Assembly (NCBI RefSeq): GCF_028502605.1
Contig: NC_079235.1
Coordinates: 2,790,001 to 2,854,000 of the forward strand
Source: Trichoderma breve
Lineage: Eukaryota > Ascomycota > Sordariomycetes > Hypocreales > Hypocreaceae
Direction of reading: 5' to 3'
Length of the DNA stretch: 64,000 nt
Shown: in pieces, positions 1 to 14,588 of the stretch
Layout: each line of letters opens with the position of its first letter
Numbering within the stretch: the first letter of the stretch is position 1
Notes under the pieces: generated by a model
Database searches by the model: none
What the model was told of the DNA's origin: nothing
Seen by the model: only the letters and a program-made list of their open reading frames with translations
Made by a program: the position numbers and the translations under genes

Positions 1-3000
1 AGTGTTTTCCTAATTTAGGCCAACCTATCTCTCATCAACGCACATGAATAGGGGCCGCTCCTACACCATACACGGAGTGGCCAAGACACACAGTATAGCA
101 CAGCTCCTCATTGATATGTGACAGCAGCAGCTGAATGGGTGGCTCATTTCACCACAATGTCATGCAATCTGTTCAATTTACTTACCCCGCGTAGGATCAT
201 ACATGTATCGCAGAATACCACACACCTTACACCAAAGTATAAGTAAGCCGTATCTCACCTAGGTATGTATTGTGTGTGCATACATGTACAACTGATGTAT
301 GTATGCAGGTGTGTACGAGTAGGCGCACAAAGGCATGCACGAGCAGAAGCGATTGCGTGCCAGTATGCATCACCTCCTCATCGCGTACTTGCGCAGGATT
401 CGCTCACTTCCACCTGGGGCTACATGACAGGTCATCCACAGATGAAACTCTCCTACGAATTGAACCGAGTGCCCGCACGACACAAAAACAGGCCATTTAC
501 AAAGTCGAGAGGCGTCAGGCATGCCCCATACTTGCTTCTCACGCGATACAGACTCCCTGCATTGCTCTGTGGTCAATGACTTGTCCCGTCTCATCAAAGG
601 TCCAGACGCGCCTTGCACAAGCTACACAGTTTTTTCATGTACACAAACAATAGCCGCCGCCAAGGGAAGCAACATGGATGAAACTCGTAAACACGCCATC
701 CCACCCTCTTGAGCAGACGAAAAAAGCCACCGTCGAGGGAGCAACAGAGCTGTCCAGTAGCTCTCTCCGGGATACAACTTGGCGTGCTTCCGAGACACGA
801 AAAAAGATTGAAAATAGCACAAAAGGAGAGGCCGGGCGCGTATCTGCAGGAATGGCCAAACGGCCACCAGGGTTACATTACATGACATTACATTACAGTA
901 CTCACACATATGTAGGTACTTTCAAAATGGTGTGCTTTCTGGTTGCGCGTAATGCTCGTGCTAGCAACAGCAAGGCTGAGCCGAGCTCCCTATTAGAGCC
1001 TCGGTGAGAATTAGCCCAAGCCATCATTTCCAAGGCCTCTTTGTTTTGTGGCGTCAAAGCCCATGCAACAAGTAGTAAGCCGAGAATGGCGTTTGTGTTA
1101 GCTGCCACTGAGAACAATGGAAGAGGGAATGGAAATTGTCATGTAACCCTTGGTTTGAGACAAAGGACGGGCGTCGACGCTGACGGCGGAAATGTCAAGC
1201 TCGTTTCCAGAAACAGGGCGCCGCCGCCACAGAAGGCCCAGGCAAACAAGGTGAGGAAAAAATAGAACGGCTAAGGGGATAAGCGGGAGAAGGGAAGAAA
1301 AAAACAAAAAGCAAAAAAGGCTGAAATCAGGTTACCCGATGGAGTGGTACGGGATGGAAACCTGGACGTGTCCTGTTCTTTTGGGAACATTGAAACTGGG
1401 GGGGGAGGGACCGAGGCCCGGCTTGTGCGCGCCCATCAAGGTGAGGGCGTGTGTTTTTTTGTCAAGTTTGCCTGGACTGTACTTTTGCTTGTGCGAGTCC
1501 ATGCACAGGCGGGATGCATGCGGAAAAGAAAGAGATGACGGACGGGGTGTGAGGAGGCCAACAGGCACTTTGTTGCATCAAATGACACGGGCCACGATGA
1601 TGTTGGAGTCGATACATGACATGTAAGTATCATGCCGTGCCGTGTAAACATGAATGTAAGATGAACCGCCTCATAAGAGCCAGAAGATTCGAGGGACGGC
1701 CCAGAAGCACAAAAAAGCACGGACACAAAAAGCACAAAAACAAGAATAAGAACAAGAAAAAAAAGAGGCAGCTCATAGTTAGGGCAAGAAAAAGGGCGGG
1801 ATGGAGGGTACCGTGACAGGCGCTGGATGCCGGTCCAGAATAGCCTCATCGGCAAGCACCGTGTGATTGGATCCGTGGTCCCGTCCAACCAGCTGGAACA
1901 CGCGTTCATTCGCCCAAGGGACAGACAGGAAGCCCGCAGGCCCTTGCGAACACGGGACAGCGATGGGGCCCGTGGTGATGATGATGAGATGATGATATCG
2001 CCCGAGAGAAGACGAAGGGAGGAAGCAGATGGACCGGCGAGGGGGAAAGAGGGTGTGAGCAGAGCAGAGGCACAGCAGAAGCACAGATCACTTACATCGG
2101 AGCAAGCCACGCTCGGGGCCAGAGCAAGCAACAAGAATCCAATCACACGGCCAAACCGTCTCGTTCACGACAACTCACGCCCCTCCTCTTTGTAAGGTAC
2201 TCGTAAGTGTTGAATGACACCATGTTACCGGAACCACACAAAGAGGGCCCTTGGAGGAGAAGCAGAGCAGAGCAGAGTAGCATTTCACTCACATTTCACC
2301 ACTTACTCCAACGAACAATTACTCCAACGGCCCGATGTGATCAAATGGCAAACGCGGCAACCGTAAGTTCTGACCACCACTTAGCTAATGTAACTACCTG
2401 CCTGCATCTACTTCTCCAAAAGAGAAACCAATAGGTGATGATCAGCCGGGCGGGCGCTGGATCCGCGGCCTGTTGGAAACACAATCTCATCACCCGTCCA
2501 AATTTTTTTCTCTTAACCTTCTTGGCATAAGATTCCATCATTAGCATGGAAAACCCGCCAGCCTGGACTAATGGAGGAAAAAAAAAAAGCTGTTATACGA
2601 TGACATGAAACCAGTATCTTGGTTCCTTCGCTCGCAAAGTACGTCCGGAACGGGCATGGAGCGGCGAAAATGGGCCATCAGCCTCAAACTTGCTCGTTTT
2701 ACTGGGCTTTTTTTGAGGCTCCGTAAATTCCCTTTGTATGTGTTTTGTGTCCGGAACAAGAATTGGCAGCCGCTATAGAAGAACAGAAACAAAGAAAAGT
2801 GATAGAATACAGACGCTAAGGACAGACAAGAACGCCCATGTTTCTTTGCTCTCTTTTACACGCCCCCTGTCCGTTTTGTCTAAGCTAGTAGAATATGGCT
2901 TGTAGAGTACCTACTAGGTGGTCAAAGAAGTGCTAGCAAAGCGGGAGAAATCATTGCCCGGACGAGCTTGAGATGCTGCAGTAGTCGGTAATAGTTCAGA

Positions 3001-6000
3001 TCAGTAGCAAAGTAGCAGCGCCAAGATGATGCTTATTTAGACGAAATTCATCACGTCCAGGCCATATCAAAACATACCCAGAGAGAGATAGCGTTTCATC
3101 CTCCATGGCTCATACCACTACGCAATCTAACCTCGGCCTCGGGCATGATAGATGATTGAAACCGTCATCTTGTCATGGTACGATACTCACGATAACCAAC
3201 AGCCATCAACCGGACATAAACGTGCGGCTCCAAATCCCACAATCTCGCACCCCGTCCGTCCACCTGAGCCAATCGCAGCCTATCCAGCCATCACAGGCCT
3301 CCATAAACTCCATAGATACGGGTACCAAGTATACATGCCAACTCCCGCCAAGCACACAAACATCACCACACCCTGAAAAAAAATTAAAGAACCTGGATAG
3401 AAAGAGACAGCTGCCGCGCAAAAAAAAAAATGTCACTCTGCTAGTGCCGGCGCAAAACATCGTCACACGGGTCCCAAGATTTTGCCCCAAGAGAACACCC
3501 TCCCTCCCCCGATGTGAGTCGGCATATCGAAAAGCACCGTCCAGATAGGGCAACGAATCTCCTCTGCCCTTTGGCTTCAGCCCATCTTTGTACCCCATGT
3601 ACATGTATGAACTGCGTGGCCTAAGCCTTGGCTAGCAGGACATTTTGCTGGGACCTCAAAGACTTGCTTGGCCTTTTCATCCTTCGCGCCTTCAGGGGTG
3701 CTATCAAGAAGGAAGCAACCAAAACAGGATGGGGGGGAGTGTGTCGCCCGCTCGGGATTCAGCTCTCTCTTCTTTTGATTCCGTTTCTTAGAGCCTCGGC
3801 CTTGGCATCTAGTTCAGCTGTGTTCAAAAGCAAAAAGTATATCGTTCACTAGAATGTCAACACGGGAGTGGTTTGGAGATGAAAGAGGCGCCCCAGCCCA
3901 TCTCCCCACGGGCCAATGAGTGCTCGACATCTAGTCAGCCAGGATAGATAGTCGACGAGCCACTTTCGATACTTTGAAAAGTTTAGGCAGATCATCTCGC
4001 CGGCAGTGAACTGACACTTTTTGGGGGGCTCCCTCACTAACCCCCATGCTACTACTCCTCCCCCCAACGCCCAATCGACAAGGCCATATGGTTTGCTGCA
4101 TCGTAAAAAAGAAGGAAAAGAGGCGTGCCCTGTAGCGCGGGAGCCTTGAACTTAGTCGGCAGCCTAACGAGGATCCTTCTCACGATAGGATCAGTATGAA
4201 GTCCTAGCGGTCCTAGCAGCCTTGCACCGTAGTAGCAGATTTGCAATAGATACAGCCCCAAGCAGAAGCTCAACACCAAGTCCTGCAAGTCTCTACCTCT
4301 TGACCGGGGGAGTATCTCAGGTCGCTTCAGTTTGGCAGCGGCTGGCCTGCCGTCCACCCATGTTGAAAGTCCTCGACTGGGCAAGAAACCCTTGCCATTT
4401 CTCTATTTTGCTTCTCTCTTTGTCGTCTTGAAGAGCCTTGTCAGACACGTCCACGCCATCCATGCAGCTTCAGGAAACGGCCAGCACTCCACCAGATACC
4501 GTACAGTACTGTAACGGCAATGTGGGATAAATGCTTGCCATGTCGGGCTGCCCTGCCCCCCCTGGTAGCCTAGCCGTCTGGCACCTTGGCGACTTACAAG
4601 GCAAGGCACGGAGCATCACTCCTTATCCGGCGTCGAGTGCGAAAGGGGCCAATCTTTGAGCTTCGCCTGGAGTTGTCGTTGCTGCGCGCTGATTGGCCAG
4701 GATACGCCAATCTGAAGGCCCTTGGGATGAAGACCCTTGTTCAGGCCCTCGACATTTCGTAGATCGATGTATTCTCCGGGGGCCATGGCCAAAGAAGTTC
4801 AAGTACGAAAAGCACGGACTGACGGCAAACGGGGCATCAATTACCACTATGGGCTGCGCTGCTTCTTCGACTTTCGTGCTTACACCAGCGACGCCAAATC
4901 AATATGGGGTTTCTGCGAGATAACAGCGAGTCAAACACCGAAATTTGGCAAGTGGTATTATTTAGCCGTTCAAGAGCAGCATCGGGATTTGTACTAGCTG
5001 TAAAACACACAGCTCGAATGCATTCACACAATCCTCCTTCCCCCATACTTCATACATGGGGGGGCCGGTCGGCTCGCTTCGCCGTCTCGTAGCACAATTC
5101 TTGCTCTTGGCATGTCAGGCAAGCCTTTGTGCGACATGACAGGTTTTGCAACACGATATGATAGCGCTAGCAGAGATGCAAGAAATGGGCTCGATTAATC
5201 TTAAACTTCCAACGCAAAGGAAAAAAGGCAGGCAAAGAGAAAAAAGCCACCTTTCTGCTGCGGCCAGCCAATGACGGCACTTGTCGACTACGCCTGCTCG
5301 CGAGAGGGGAGGCAATTTCATGCAACCACACAGAAAGCAATTTATTGGATTTGGAGGAGGGTTGGAGTGGTGAAATGGGGTGGGCAACTAATACTGCGAC
5401 CTACCTGTGCTGCTACCCTCCACCAGCATGGCTATTTGCAACGATATGCAGGTCGTAAACGAGGACTATTGGACGCGGCCTTCTGCGAGTCCAATATAAC
5501 GGCAACATATCGAGTTGGCTGCTAACCTGGACTTACACAGAGGGTGAGAAAACCAGACGATTTATCATCCGGTGGGTCGGTTGGCATTGCGGGAGGCACG
5601 GCACGAAGCCCGTTAGCAGTAGACCCTGAGTCCACCTTTTGCCCTCTCCATACAGTACTGATTCAAAGCAGAGAGTCGTTGGTCAAACGCGTCCAAGAAT
5701 CTGCTGTACCGTGAAGGCAAATTGTGGCGCGGGCAACAGGAGACTTCTCGTGGCCCCTTCGTCCTCCTCCTCAAATGGGCATCCCGTCCTTCATCAGGGA
5801 TGCCTCTGACGCAGTGGCTAGCCCGAGCGACACCTGAACAAAAGCGTTTCGACGTGCTGAAGCGCAAGTCAATGACGCTAGACAAGTCTCTTCCTCTTTA
5901 TCCCAAGGGCGTCTCCTTCATGTCTGTAGTTCCCATTCGTTCGGTCGGGCATTGACCCGGGCTATCGGCGTCCACTAGTCTCAATGTTGTCTTAACCATG

Positions 6001-9000
6001 TGTCTGTCTGTCTGTCTGCTGGCAAAAAAAGTATGCCCAAACCACCGCAAGGGGAACTGCCCAAGCGGTAAAAGCATTATGGGGACTCTGATCCAGCAAA
6101 CCGGTGAGCAGAATACGGGGTGCAGCAGCGGCATCCACAGTAAGAAGAACATGCTGCTTACATTCCCAGTAGCCACAGCGAACTATTGCTTCCAGCCGGG
6201 GCTGATGGAAGATGGGAATAGCGAAAAGAACATGCTCACAGAATCCGCATCCCACGAGGAGCAGCGCCACGCACACCCCTCTAAGGCACGGAGATGTGCA
6301 CAATTGTGAAGAAGGCCGTGAGAGACCGAGACAGAGGGGTCCAGATGCTGCAGCACAGCCAATAACTCTTTGCTCCTCACGGCGAAGGCGAGAACCGCAA
6401 GAAGGCTGGCGCCAGAGGAATGCGGGGAAATATTGTGATCTATCACAATCCCAGCATGTGGTTTGAACGAACCCCCGAAGTCCTAGACAAAATGCGTCAG
6501 AGGAGAGGCAGAAGGAGAAAAAAAAAAAGCTGAGCCAAACATAAGGGAGACCCCGACCCGAGTTCTAGGCCTTTGGATCCAGGCCATGGCCGGCGACCGT
6601 CCAACACCTGTCTTGTCTCTGGTCCTGAACAAACCCAAGGGAGGGAGGAAAACGGCTTAGACCAGCTCATCTTGTATACGAGAAGCAGCCAAGCGCCGGC
6701 GTTGCCTTGGCAGAACAAGCAGTCGCGCTATTCGGACACAAGCAGAAGAAGTGCTCTCTTGGGGGAGAGGCGAGACATGGGAGAGGGAGGACGACTCCCC
6801 AATATTGGACAGGCCCTGTCCCCTCTCCGTCTCTCTCCCTCCTTGTCGGGTTCGTGTCCTCTCTCCCTTGCATCTCGACTGCCGGAGGGACAGGCATGGA
6901 CGACGGAGCAGTGTACGAATCTGCACTCTTTGTGCGCCGTTGTGCTAGTACAAAACCGTCCGAAAAAGCTGTCACATATCATCAACCCCAAGACCACTTC
7001 TCGCTCTGAAAATATCCACCAGAGCAGTCCCGGCCCGCCCGCTGCGCCGTCGCAAACTCGGCCATGATGCCATGGGCGGGTTCACCTTCTGCACGTGGCT
7101 TCGCTCCTGTTCAAAGGGAGGTGCTGCAGCTCTCATGCAGAGAGAATGGATAACTCGGTTTCTTCTGGTTCGCGCAAGGGGGAGGACCTTTCCCCTTCCG
7201 GGCGTCCCGCAAACCTGACAGGTCCAGTGCGTCTATCAATCACGATGCAACATCCTATCCCTTCTCCCCACTCTGCTCTTCTTCTTGTTCTATCGGTAAA
7301 GAGAAAAATCGGGACCCCCCAGTGACAAAAAGCGGCTCTCGTGGGTATCGGTGCAGGCTCTGGCTCTGGGTACGCAGCTCGCCTGGATCCAGCGAAACTG
7401 CTGTCGTCCCAGCTAAGACGAGTAGGGGGGAAGGCCAGAGAGCGCGCAAAGATCAACCACATGGCAATCTCGCCTTTGTGTGTGCGGCTAGCCAATGAGG
7501 CCCCGTCGACCAAGGAGGTCACTGGAAGCGGTCATGCAAGGCACGCAAACCATCATTGTCCAACGAGAAACAGAAACCCCCCCAAAATTTGGGACTTGGA
7601 CCAACGAGCTCTCGTAGACGCCCTCCCACTCGTCCATCCAGTCTTTGATACCCATAGTTAGTGGCAGTTTTGAACGAGACGTGATTCCATTGCATGACGA
7701 TGCTTGATTCAAATTGATAAGCTAGCATCCACAGCACTGCGACCTGAGTTATTATTTTGCCCGAGCAAGTCGTTCCATCGTGAAAACGGTGCCGGTAATA
7801 AGCAAGACTTGTTTCGGACTCTTTCCCATTCCAGTTCTCTGCTAGCGGTAGGCGTTTAACGTGGATCATCCGTAGCTATCGAAGGGAAATGATATAATTA
7901 GTACTCGTACGAGCACTCCGTGCTAAATACCAAGTACCTGACTCTCCGTAGGCCTTGCTCTTGCTGTGAGCCGAGAATAGCAGCAATCTCAGACCCTCAT
8001 CTTTGTGAATCAGAGGGTCCGGCAAAAGCGCATAGCTGTAAGCACCAGCGATCCGTTGCGCGCGCTGGTGCCCGGCACCCGAAATTTGAAATTTGAAGCA
8101 TAGCAAAGAATAGCACGGCTACTAGCGGAGGCGCTGCCGTATTCATGACGGCACTAAGATGGGCCTTTGATACGTGCTCCGTTTCCATGGTCGATCGTCG
8201 CGCAGCCTGGACGATGAAGGTGAACATGGTTCAGTGCCGAAAATCGCCCTGGCATCGAAAGAAAAAAAAAACCACCCCCCTCTCTCTAGGCTATTATACA
8301 ATCGATGTCGTCACTTCCAAGACATCGGCCTCAGCTGTACCGCAGCCCGAGCTTTCGCAAGTGCAAATAGCTCCCAAAGACTACGCTGTTTATGAGCAGA
8401 CTATTACTCAGTAGCTTGGAGCTGCCAGTGAACGCTCTCATGATTGAACCCGAGATTTCCCTTGCGGAGAAGATAGGATACAACCTCGTTTGCCAAAAAC
8501 GTGCGACAGGCAAAGCGAATCGGACGATGCTCGCCAGCCTGTCGCGAGCATTGCTCCATACTTTTTCTTTGATGTCCAATTCCCGCGACGGACGGTACTC
8601 GTAGATTTGACTCAGGGGTCCCCATCGTTTGCCCTCAAAGGTGAGCCCACCAGTCCAAGCGCAGACGAGCGTTCAAAACGGAAACGCGGTGGATCCTTTC
8701 ATATCTGGTGGATCTGCTGGTCCAGCAAAGGGGGTGTGTGAAGTTTGTGTTGAGTCTTTCGCAGGCCATCCAGGTGGTAAAACTAGAGCCCGTCGTAGTT
8801 AGTCTCGAGCCCTTACTCAAAAGAGCTCAAGCGCGAAGAAAGAAGAGAGAGAGAGACGTGACGAGGGTGTCGGGAGGGCTGGCAGGGCTTGGTCGTCGAT
8901 CTCATTTGGTCCTAGTTCGGGGGTCCTGACTCGGAATAGCTGCATGAAACAAAGAGGCGAGAGGGCGCCTTCATTGGGGGGATGGCATCCAATCTTTTAG

Positions 9001-12000
9001 GCGCCTCAAAGACGCCAATAGGACACCCTCAAGCAACTGAAAGGGAATGGCGGAGGCAATGAGCCCCAAGCTTCATTTGACATATGTTGGGGGAAACGGT
9101 GGCGGTGGTGCGAGCAGCAGCGAAATGGCTGATGATAGTGGCAAAAGCCATGCAGCCTCATATTACTGTTCGGAGGCAGAGGCGCCTCTGAAAGTGCAAA
9201 GTAGTATTGATCATGCGAGGACCGTCAGCGCGCCGCAACAGCCAGCCAATGGATCATTTGATCGCGAGATTTGGTTCTGATGGTGGGGGGACCAATAGCA
9301 AGACTCGTCCTGCACACATTTGGCCTTGTACATTTGCCAAGGTATGGGTTCGTTTACAAGCTGGCCAGTGCAGCTCTGATTTGGTTTGCTCATGCTCGAG
9401 TCATTCCAAGCCAATGCAAGGCACCGTCTAGTGCTTGTGCTCATCTCCATGCGTGGGAGTCATAGGGAAAGCAAACCACGATTCAACCAGATTAGCTGTT
9501 ACGGCGTAGTCTCCGCGAATTACTCCATAATAGCTCATACATACGACACCATTCCCCCAAACTGCTAGCCCAAGTCATAGATAGCAGGAGGGGAGCTATT
9601 ATAGGGCAACTTTTGGTGTCTTGTGTGCTTCGTTCGTATCTCGTACCGTATTGCGCAAGCCATGGCTGAACTTGACGATCACCCGCCCATCTTGGGCTAA
9701 GAAACGGCGCCGTCCACATTCTCACTAGAGATGTGCTCAAGATAGCCTCAAGAGCCATGGCCCGTCGCGCCATGCCAGTCGCGGTCTTAGTCGTGTCCCA
9801 GCCCGGCAAGGCGTAGCAACACTCCCTCCTCCACTTCTCAGACGAGCTGAACTCTGAGCGGAGCCTAGTTTCCATAACGGTTCGACCCAGATCCGAATAA
9901 GGGAGATTCGAAGTCGCTATTTGGGCCACCCACGTGCCCTTCTTCTTTTTCTCCCGATGCCCTGGTCCTCTTGTTGAATCGCCCAGCTTGGGTGAGACGA
10001 TGGGGCGTCTTTCACCACAGTCCAAAGGGGGGCACGAGCTCAACCTGAGTCGAGCATCGACCATGTTAGCGGTAGCAAGTTTGCTGAAGCGCGGCGGGAG
10101 TGGCGACCAAGGCGTCTTAGCCAATGCTTGGTATTGATACGCGCACGAAGTTGCTTTGTCCCGTCCTGGTGTCCCCTTTCCAGTCTTCTCATGTTTCTGC
10201 CGCTGGGGTAGATTAAGTTTGGGCTTGAGCACGGGATATGATGAGCTTGACGCCGCGGTGCCCCTAGTGCACGCCTTGTGCATATCTCATCCCATCTTCA
10301 TCTGGCAGACATTGCGAATACAGCTGCTTATTCGCCACGGCTATCGCTGATTGCTGATTACTCGTACCCAGCGCAATGGTGAGCAGAGAAAAAGTCTCCG
10401 CCCGTCAGTGACCCAAACCCGGCAGCTTCAGTCAGCCACTACGGCAAGGCGCATTGGCCGTGACCACAGCGCTGGGATACCGACGGAGTGGGAAAGACGA
10501 AATAGAGAAGCAGAAACATGCCATCGCCCGTGCCCAGGATGACGTGCTTTCTGGTGGATAGCAAATAAGGTACATCCAACGCTGGCACCACTTTTCTCCG
10601 CCGGTGTGTGGTGATACACGGCGAGTAGCAGGTAGGCTCCGTAATGGCTGGTATGGAGAAAAGGGCTGTTAGTGCTATAACTGATCGTTTTTTTGTCCCT
10701 TTTCTTTGCTCACGGCAGTGGGTGAATCTGACATGACAGGCCAAGTCTGATCAACCAGGGCTGAAACGGATTTGGCGCCCGTTTTTTCGACTGCCCCTGG
10801 CAATTAGGGCTGTGGTTTGGACTAGGCGCGCTGGGTAGTATTTGAAATTCCTTTGATTGCAAGAGTCAGAGCGAGCCGTGAGCCGGTGCAAGTGAGTAAT
10901 CGTCGTCAAAGTGCCTAGCAGTAGCGAGCACCCCGTAGTTGGAGTGAAGATTCGACATTGGATGTTTTGCACTTTTGAGAAAAGACCTCGCCATCCTGCT
11001 GGTAATCTGATCTGATCAACGTGTCTTAGGCACATGGCACGTGGGCAGTTGCTCTGCTGCTTTTCTGCGCAATGGCTCTCCGCATCATCCGATCTCATCT
11101 TCCAGTATGGGGTACCGATGAAGCCAGGCTGTGTCGTTGGGCCATGCCAATGTCCGTGGACCCCGTAATGCCTCCTGTCGATGAATAATAATAGGCCCTG
11201 CTCATAATACTGTACGTATCCTGCTCAAGCCCTCACTCTCCCGCCAATGTCTGTTGCGCCCGCCAGTTGGGGAACACACATCCGAGTCGGCACGTTCCAG
11301 AGGCCGAGCCCGGTTGGTAGCGTGCGGTTTGACGCACACGACACCAACAGGGACGACTGAACGACCCATGCGATGCCGTATCGGCCTTGCTAGTGGGATG
11401 CTGTCATGTAAGACCCCAAACTGCGTCCGGACTAGTCGTGATGTGAGGCGGTTTGGAGGGCTGTTGTCTGCACTGCTTGCAGGCGGCTTGTGAAATTTGG
11501 GGAAATGCATCATGGATGCCTCGGAATGCCCTCCATTATATCCCTAGTTGCCTAGGGCTTGGGATCCTTCAATTGGAAAGGCGTGCCCAAAGGGCTTTGA
11601 GCTCAGCTCAAGGCCATGTTTTCCCTCCCAGGGTGGTGTTACACAGATGCCTTGTTTTTATTTCCTGCCCGGATTGGCCAATCCACTCAACTGTCTATTA
11701 CGAAATACAGGGTAACTCAGCAGAGGAAATATAGCGGCGAGGTTGCATCACCAGTCCTTTTCGTTGTGCAACACTGCTTGGAGAAAAGTCCCTTCATTGG
11801 CGATATCTTTCCTATTCCGGGGTCAAGCGCCTGTCTACTGCAGGTGATGATGCGTGGTTTGCTTCAAGGAACTGTGTGTGCAGTATATTTCGACGAGGGT
11901 CCAAAAAGTGATATCATCTGCAGCGTGCATTACATGTTGCAGTATATGTCGATTATCGCGGGGTTGGAATAGATGGACGTCTCCAAGTTTAGACATTCCC

Positions 12001-14561
12001 CTGCAATGGTCGCCTCTGCTCTCCTCATTTCTGACAACGGTGGTGCTCGCTTCTGCACGGCCGCTGAAAAAACCCTTTATTTGGATCAATTCCTTCGACA
12101 GGGCGAAATACAAATATTACTGTAGGGCGCACGCATTTCACGCGCCAGGGATCCCCTCTTACCGCTTATATCGTTTTCACGCCCACCCTCTTCACTGTAT
12201 AATTATTTTCGTCTTCAATGTCCATGGCAGCCTGATGAAACCTCGCCAAGTAATGATGTTGGTGGCTGCTTCGCAACATGAAGCCATCGTGAGTTCCAAG
12301 GCAACGACGTCAACCCGGCAGCCATCATGTCCTTTAACGTAATACCCTGCCGATCGCTATGCTCGTATACTTCTGGGTTGCCGCCACGAATGAAGCAGGT
12401 TGGCTGCTAGGCTCAAAACGAGCCGTGCATGACGACGACCGCCTCGCCTTCAGAAAAGCACTTGCACTGCAGTCCTGCAACTCGAAATAAACCTGGTTCC
12501 AGGCCAGCTTTCGCGCGGCCCCCCGGAATGCGCCTGCGCGCTGCAAGTTCTCTGCATCCATCGATGGGACCCCCCATCAATCCTTCGAGCCAATGCCAAG
12601 AGGCTACTCCGTGTTTCCCCAAGAAATAAAAATCCCCTAATTGCAAAGACGTATCGTCTAAGTCTGCCCCCGTAGGGATCTCTCTCCACAGCCGGGGAAC
12701 CTGCCATTGCATGCCCAAATGAAACGCACGCATTCGCTTGAGGGGTACCTTACTTGTATGTACGTCGAGCAAGCGAGGGTTGGCCGCTGGCTGCGGCCTT
12801 TGATCCACTACCATGTAAATTAATTTCAAAGGGGTTCATTCGGTTGTCAGATACAGTAGCACTGAGCAGAGCGAAGAACCTTGTCTGATACGGACGGTCA
12901 AAGAGCAGCGCGATGCTGGTGGTGCCACTACGGAGTACTACTCAAAATGCTGATACTGGCATGGACCCTGGTGATCCGGAGATCCCCCAGACAAATCTCG
13001 TTGACATGACTGTAAATGGCCTGGCTGGATGTTTAGCAGTACATCTATCGCGAACAGGTTTGATCAATAATGCACGGCAAGATGAGGTAGCAGTCCATGG
13101 TCCGTCCCCACTGCAACCAGCCGCACCACCGCAGGCTTTGCCATGAGTGGGCTTGGTAGAGTAGCAGTGCATACTACAGTAGGTATGCTACTTTGTAAGG
13201 AGCGCAAACTTGGACTAGTCGTAGTTGGAGCTGCACAAGTGTGTCTTGGCTAGAAGGCAGGTTTCCTGGCCATGGCCGGATAGTCAGTCGTCCTGTCAGG
13301 TGATGGAGGAGGGAGGCAAGGAAGAAAGGGATGGGACCCCTCAAAACGACATCACCCCAAATCCCCAACCAAGCCAAGCCTGTACTCGTAATGGAGAGGC
13401 AAAGGATGACGGGCCACCAGCACGGAATCTGCCTGGACGGTCGACTTGGTGGTGGTGATGGTAGGCGTGGTGTTGGCTGCTAGTGGCTAATGACGGTCCC
13501 TGTCGAACTGGCTGCCGTCGCCATGCACCAATCCGGTGCGACGTCCAAGCCTCCAGAAGCAGGTGAAATCGCAAAGGGCATGGTCGAGCTTCTAGCGGCC
13601 TCCACACCATCCCTTGATAGCAGCACATGGACATACAGTCGTAGTGTGGACGACGAGCTTGTGTGTATGTAGTCTAAGCGATGCTCAACTCGAACCAACT
13701 GCATCACGGCTGGGAGACTTTGGCGTCGTCTCGCTAGCGGATGGTCGACTCGCCCTATCGAGGCAGATCTGAGAGGGTGATCACCGTCCTTCCGCCTCGT
13801 CATGGCCAATGGGCGTCATGATCCAGGTGCGCCTCCCGCAGATGTGCAAGTCGGCACGGTTGGCGTTGGATGGGTATCGCACCAGTTCTGCAACAACAAG
13901 GGGGACAAGGTTGATCGTGTCGCTATTCCCAAGAGTCCTACTCTGCCACTGCCGTGGCCACACTGGAGATGAGGGTTTTTTTCGTCCCTCTTTCTCTCTT
14001 ATCCTTCCCTCCGGCTGTTGCAACGATACGAAAAGAACAAGAAAAAAAAAATCTTCTCTAGAGGGTGCCATCTAGGCATCCGCGTGAGCCGTTAAAACGG
14101 CCATGTCCGAGGAATGAAGGGCAACGGCAGCTGGTTCAATAGCACGGCGCACCATGGCTAGTGAATACCACCTCCAGCTCAGCCGTTTGGTCGCTGGTAA
14201 TATCCGAGAGCACCACCCCCAGACGATGCCTGTTTAAGCGCTGTGGTAATACAGAGATGCCGTGCGACGATCTGAGAGCTGGTATCTGCAGGATATGCTG
14301 TGGCTGTTTTGATTTCATTTCGGTGGATGATGCTGGCGCCGTGCTATTTTGCACCATCTTTGGCACCATGCCGCAAACTGTCGCCCATGCAGCTTGTTGC
14401 AGCTCGCAAAGGACATGGAGCAAGCGCCAATGGATTTGGAGCTGCCAGCGAAACACCATGATGGCCATGCTAAGGAGACACTATCATTTCTCGGCTGGCG
14501 TCCTAGACTAACTGTTCCGCAGCGCATGGGGGTCATGACATGGGCGAATACGGCACTGCGC

Positions 14562-14588
14562 AGTAGTGCTCGTAGTCGTAGTCGTAGT
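14562..14588. repeat. Short CGTAGT microsatellite-like repeat
   Basis: A run of GTAGT/CGTAGT units (GCTCGTAGTCGTAGTCGTAGTA) lies in gene-free DNA. No function is inferred. Confidence 0.6.
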
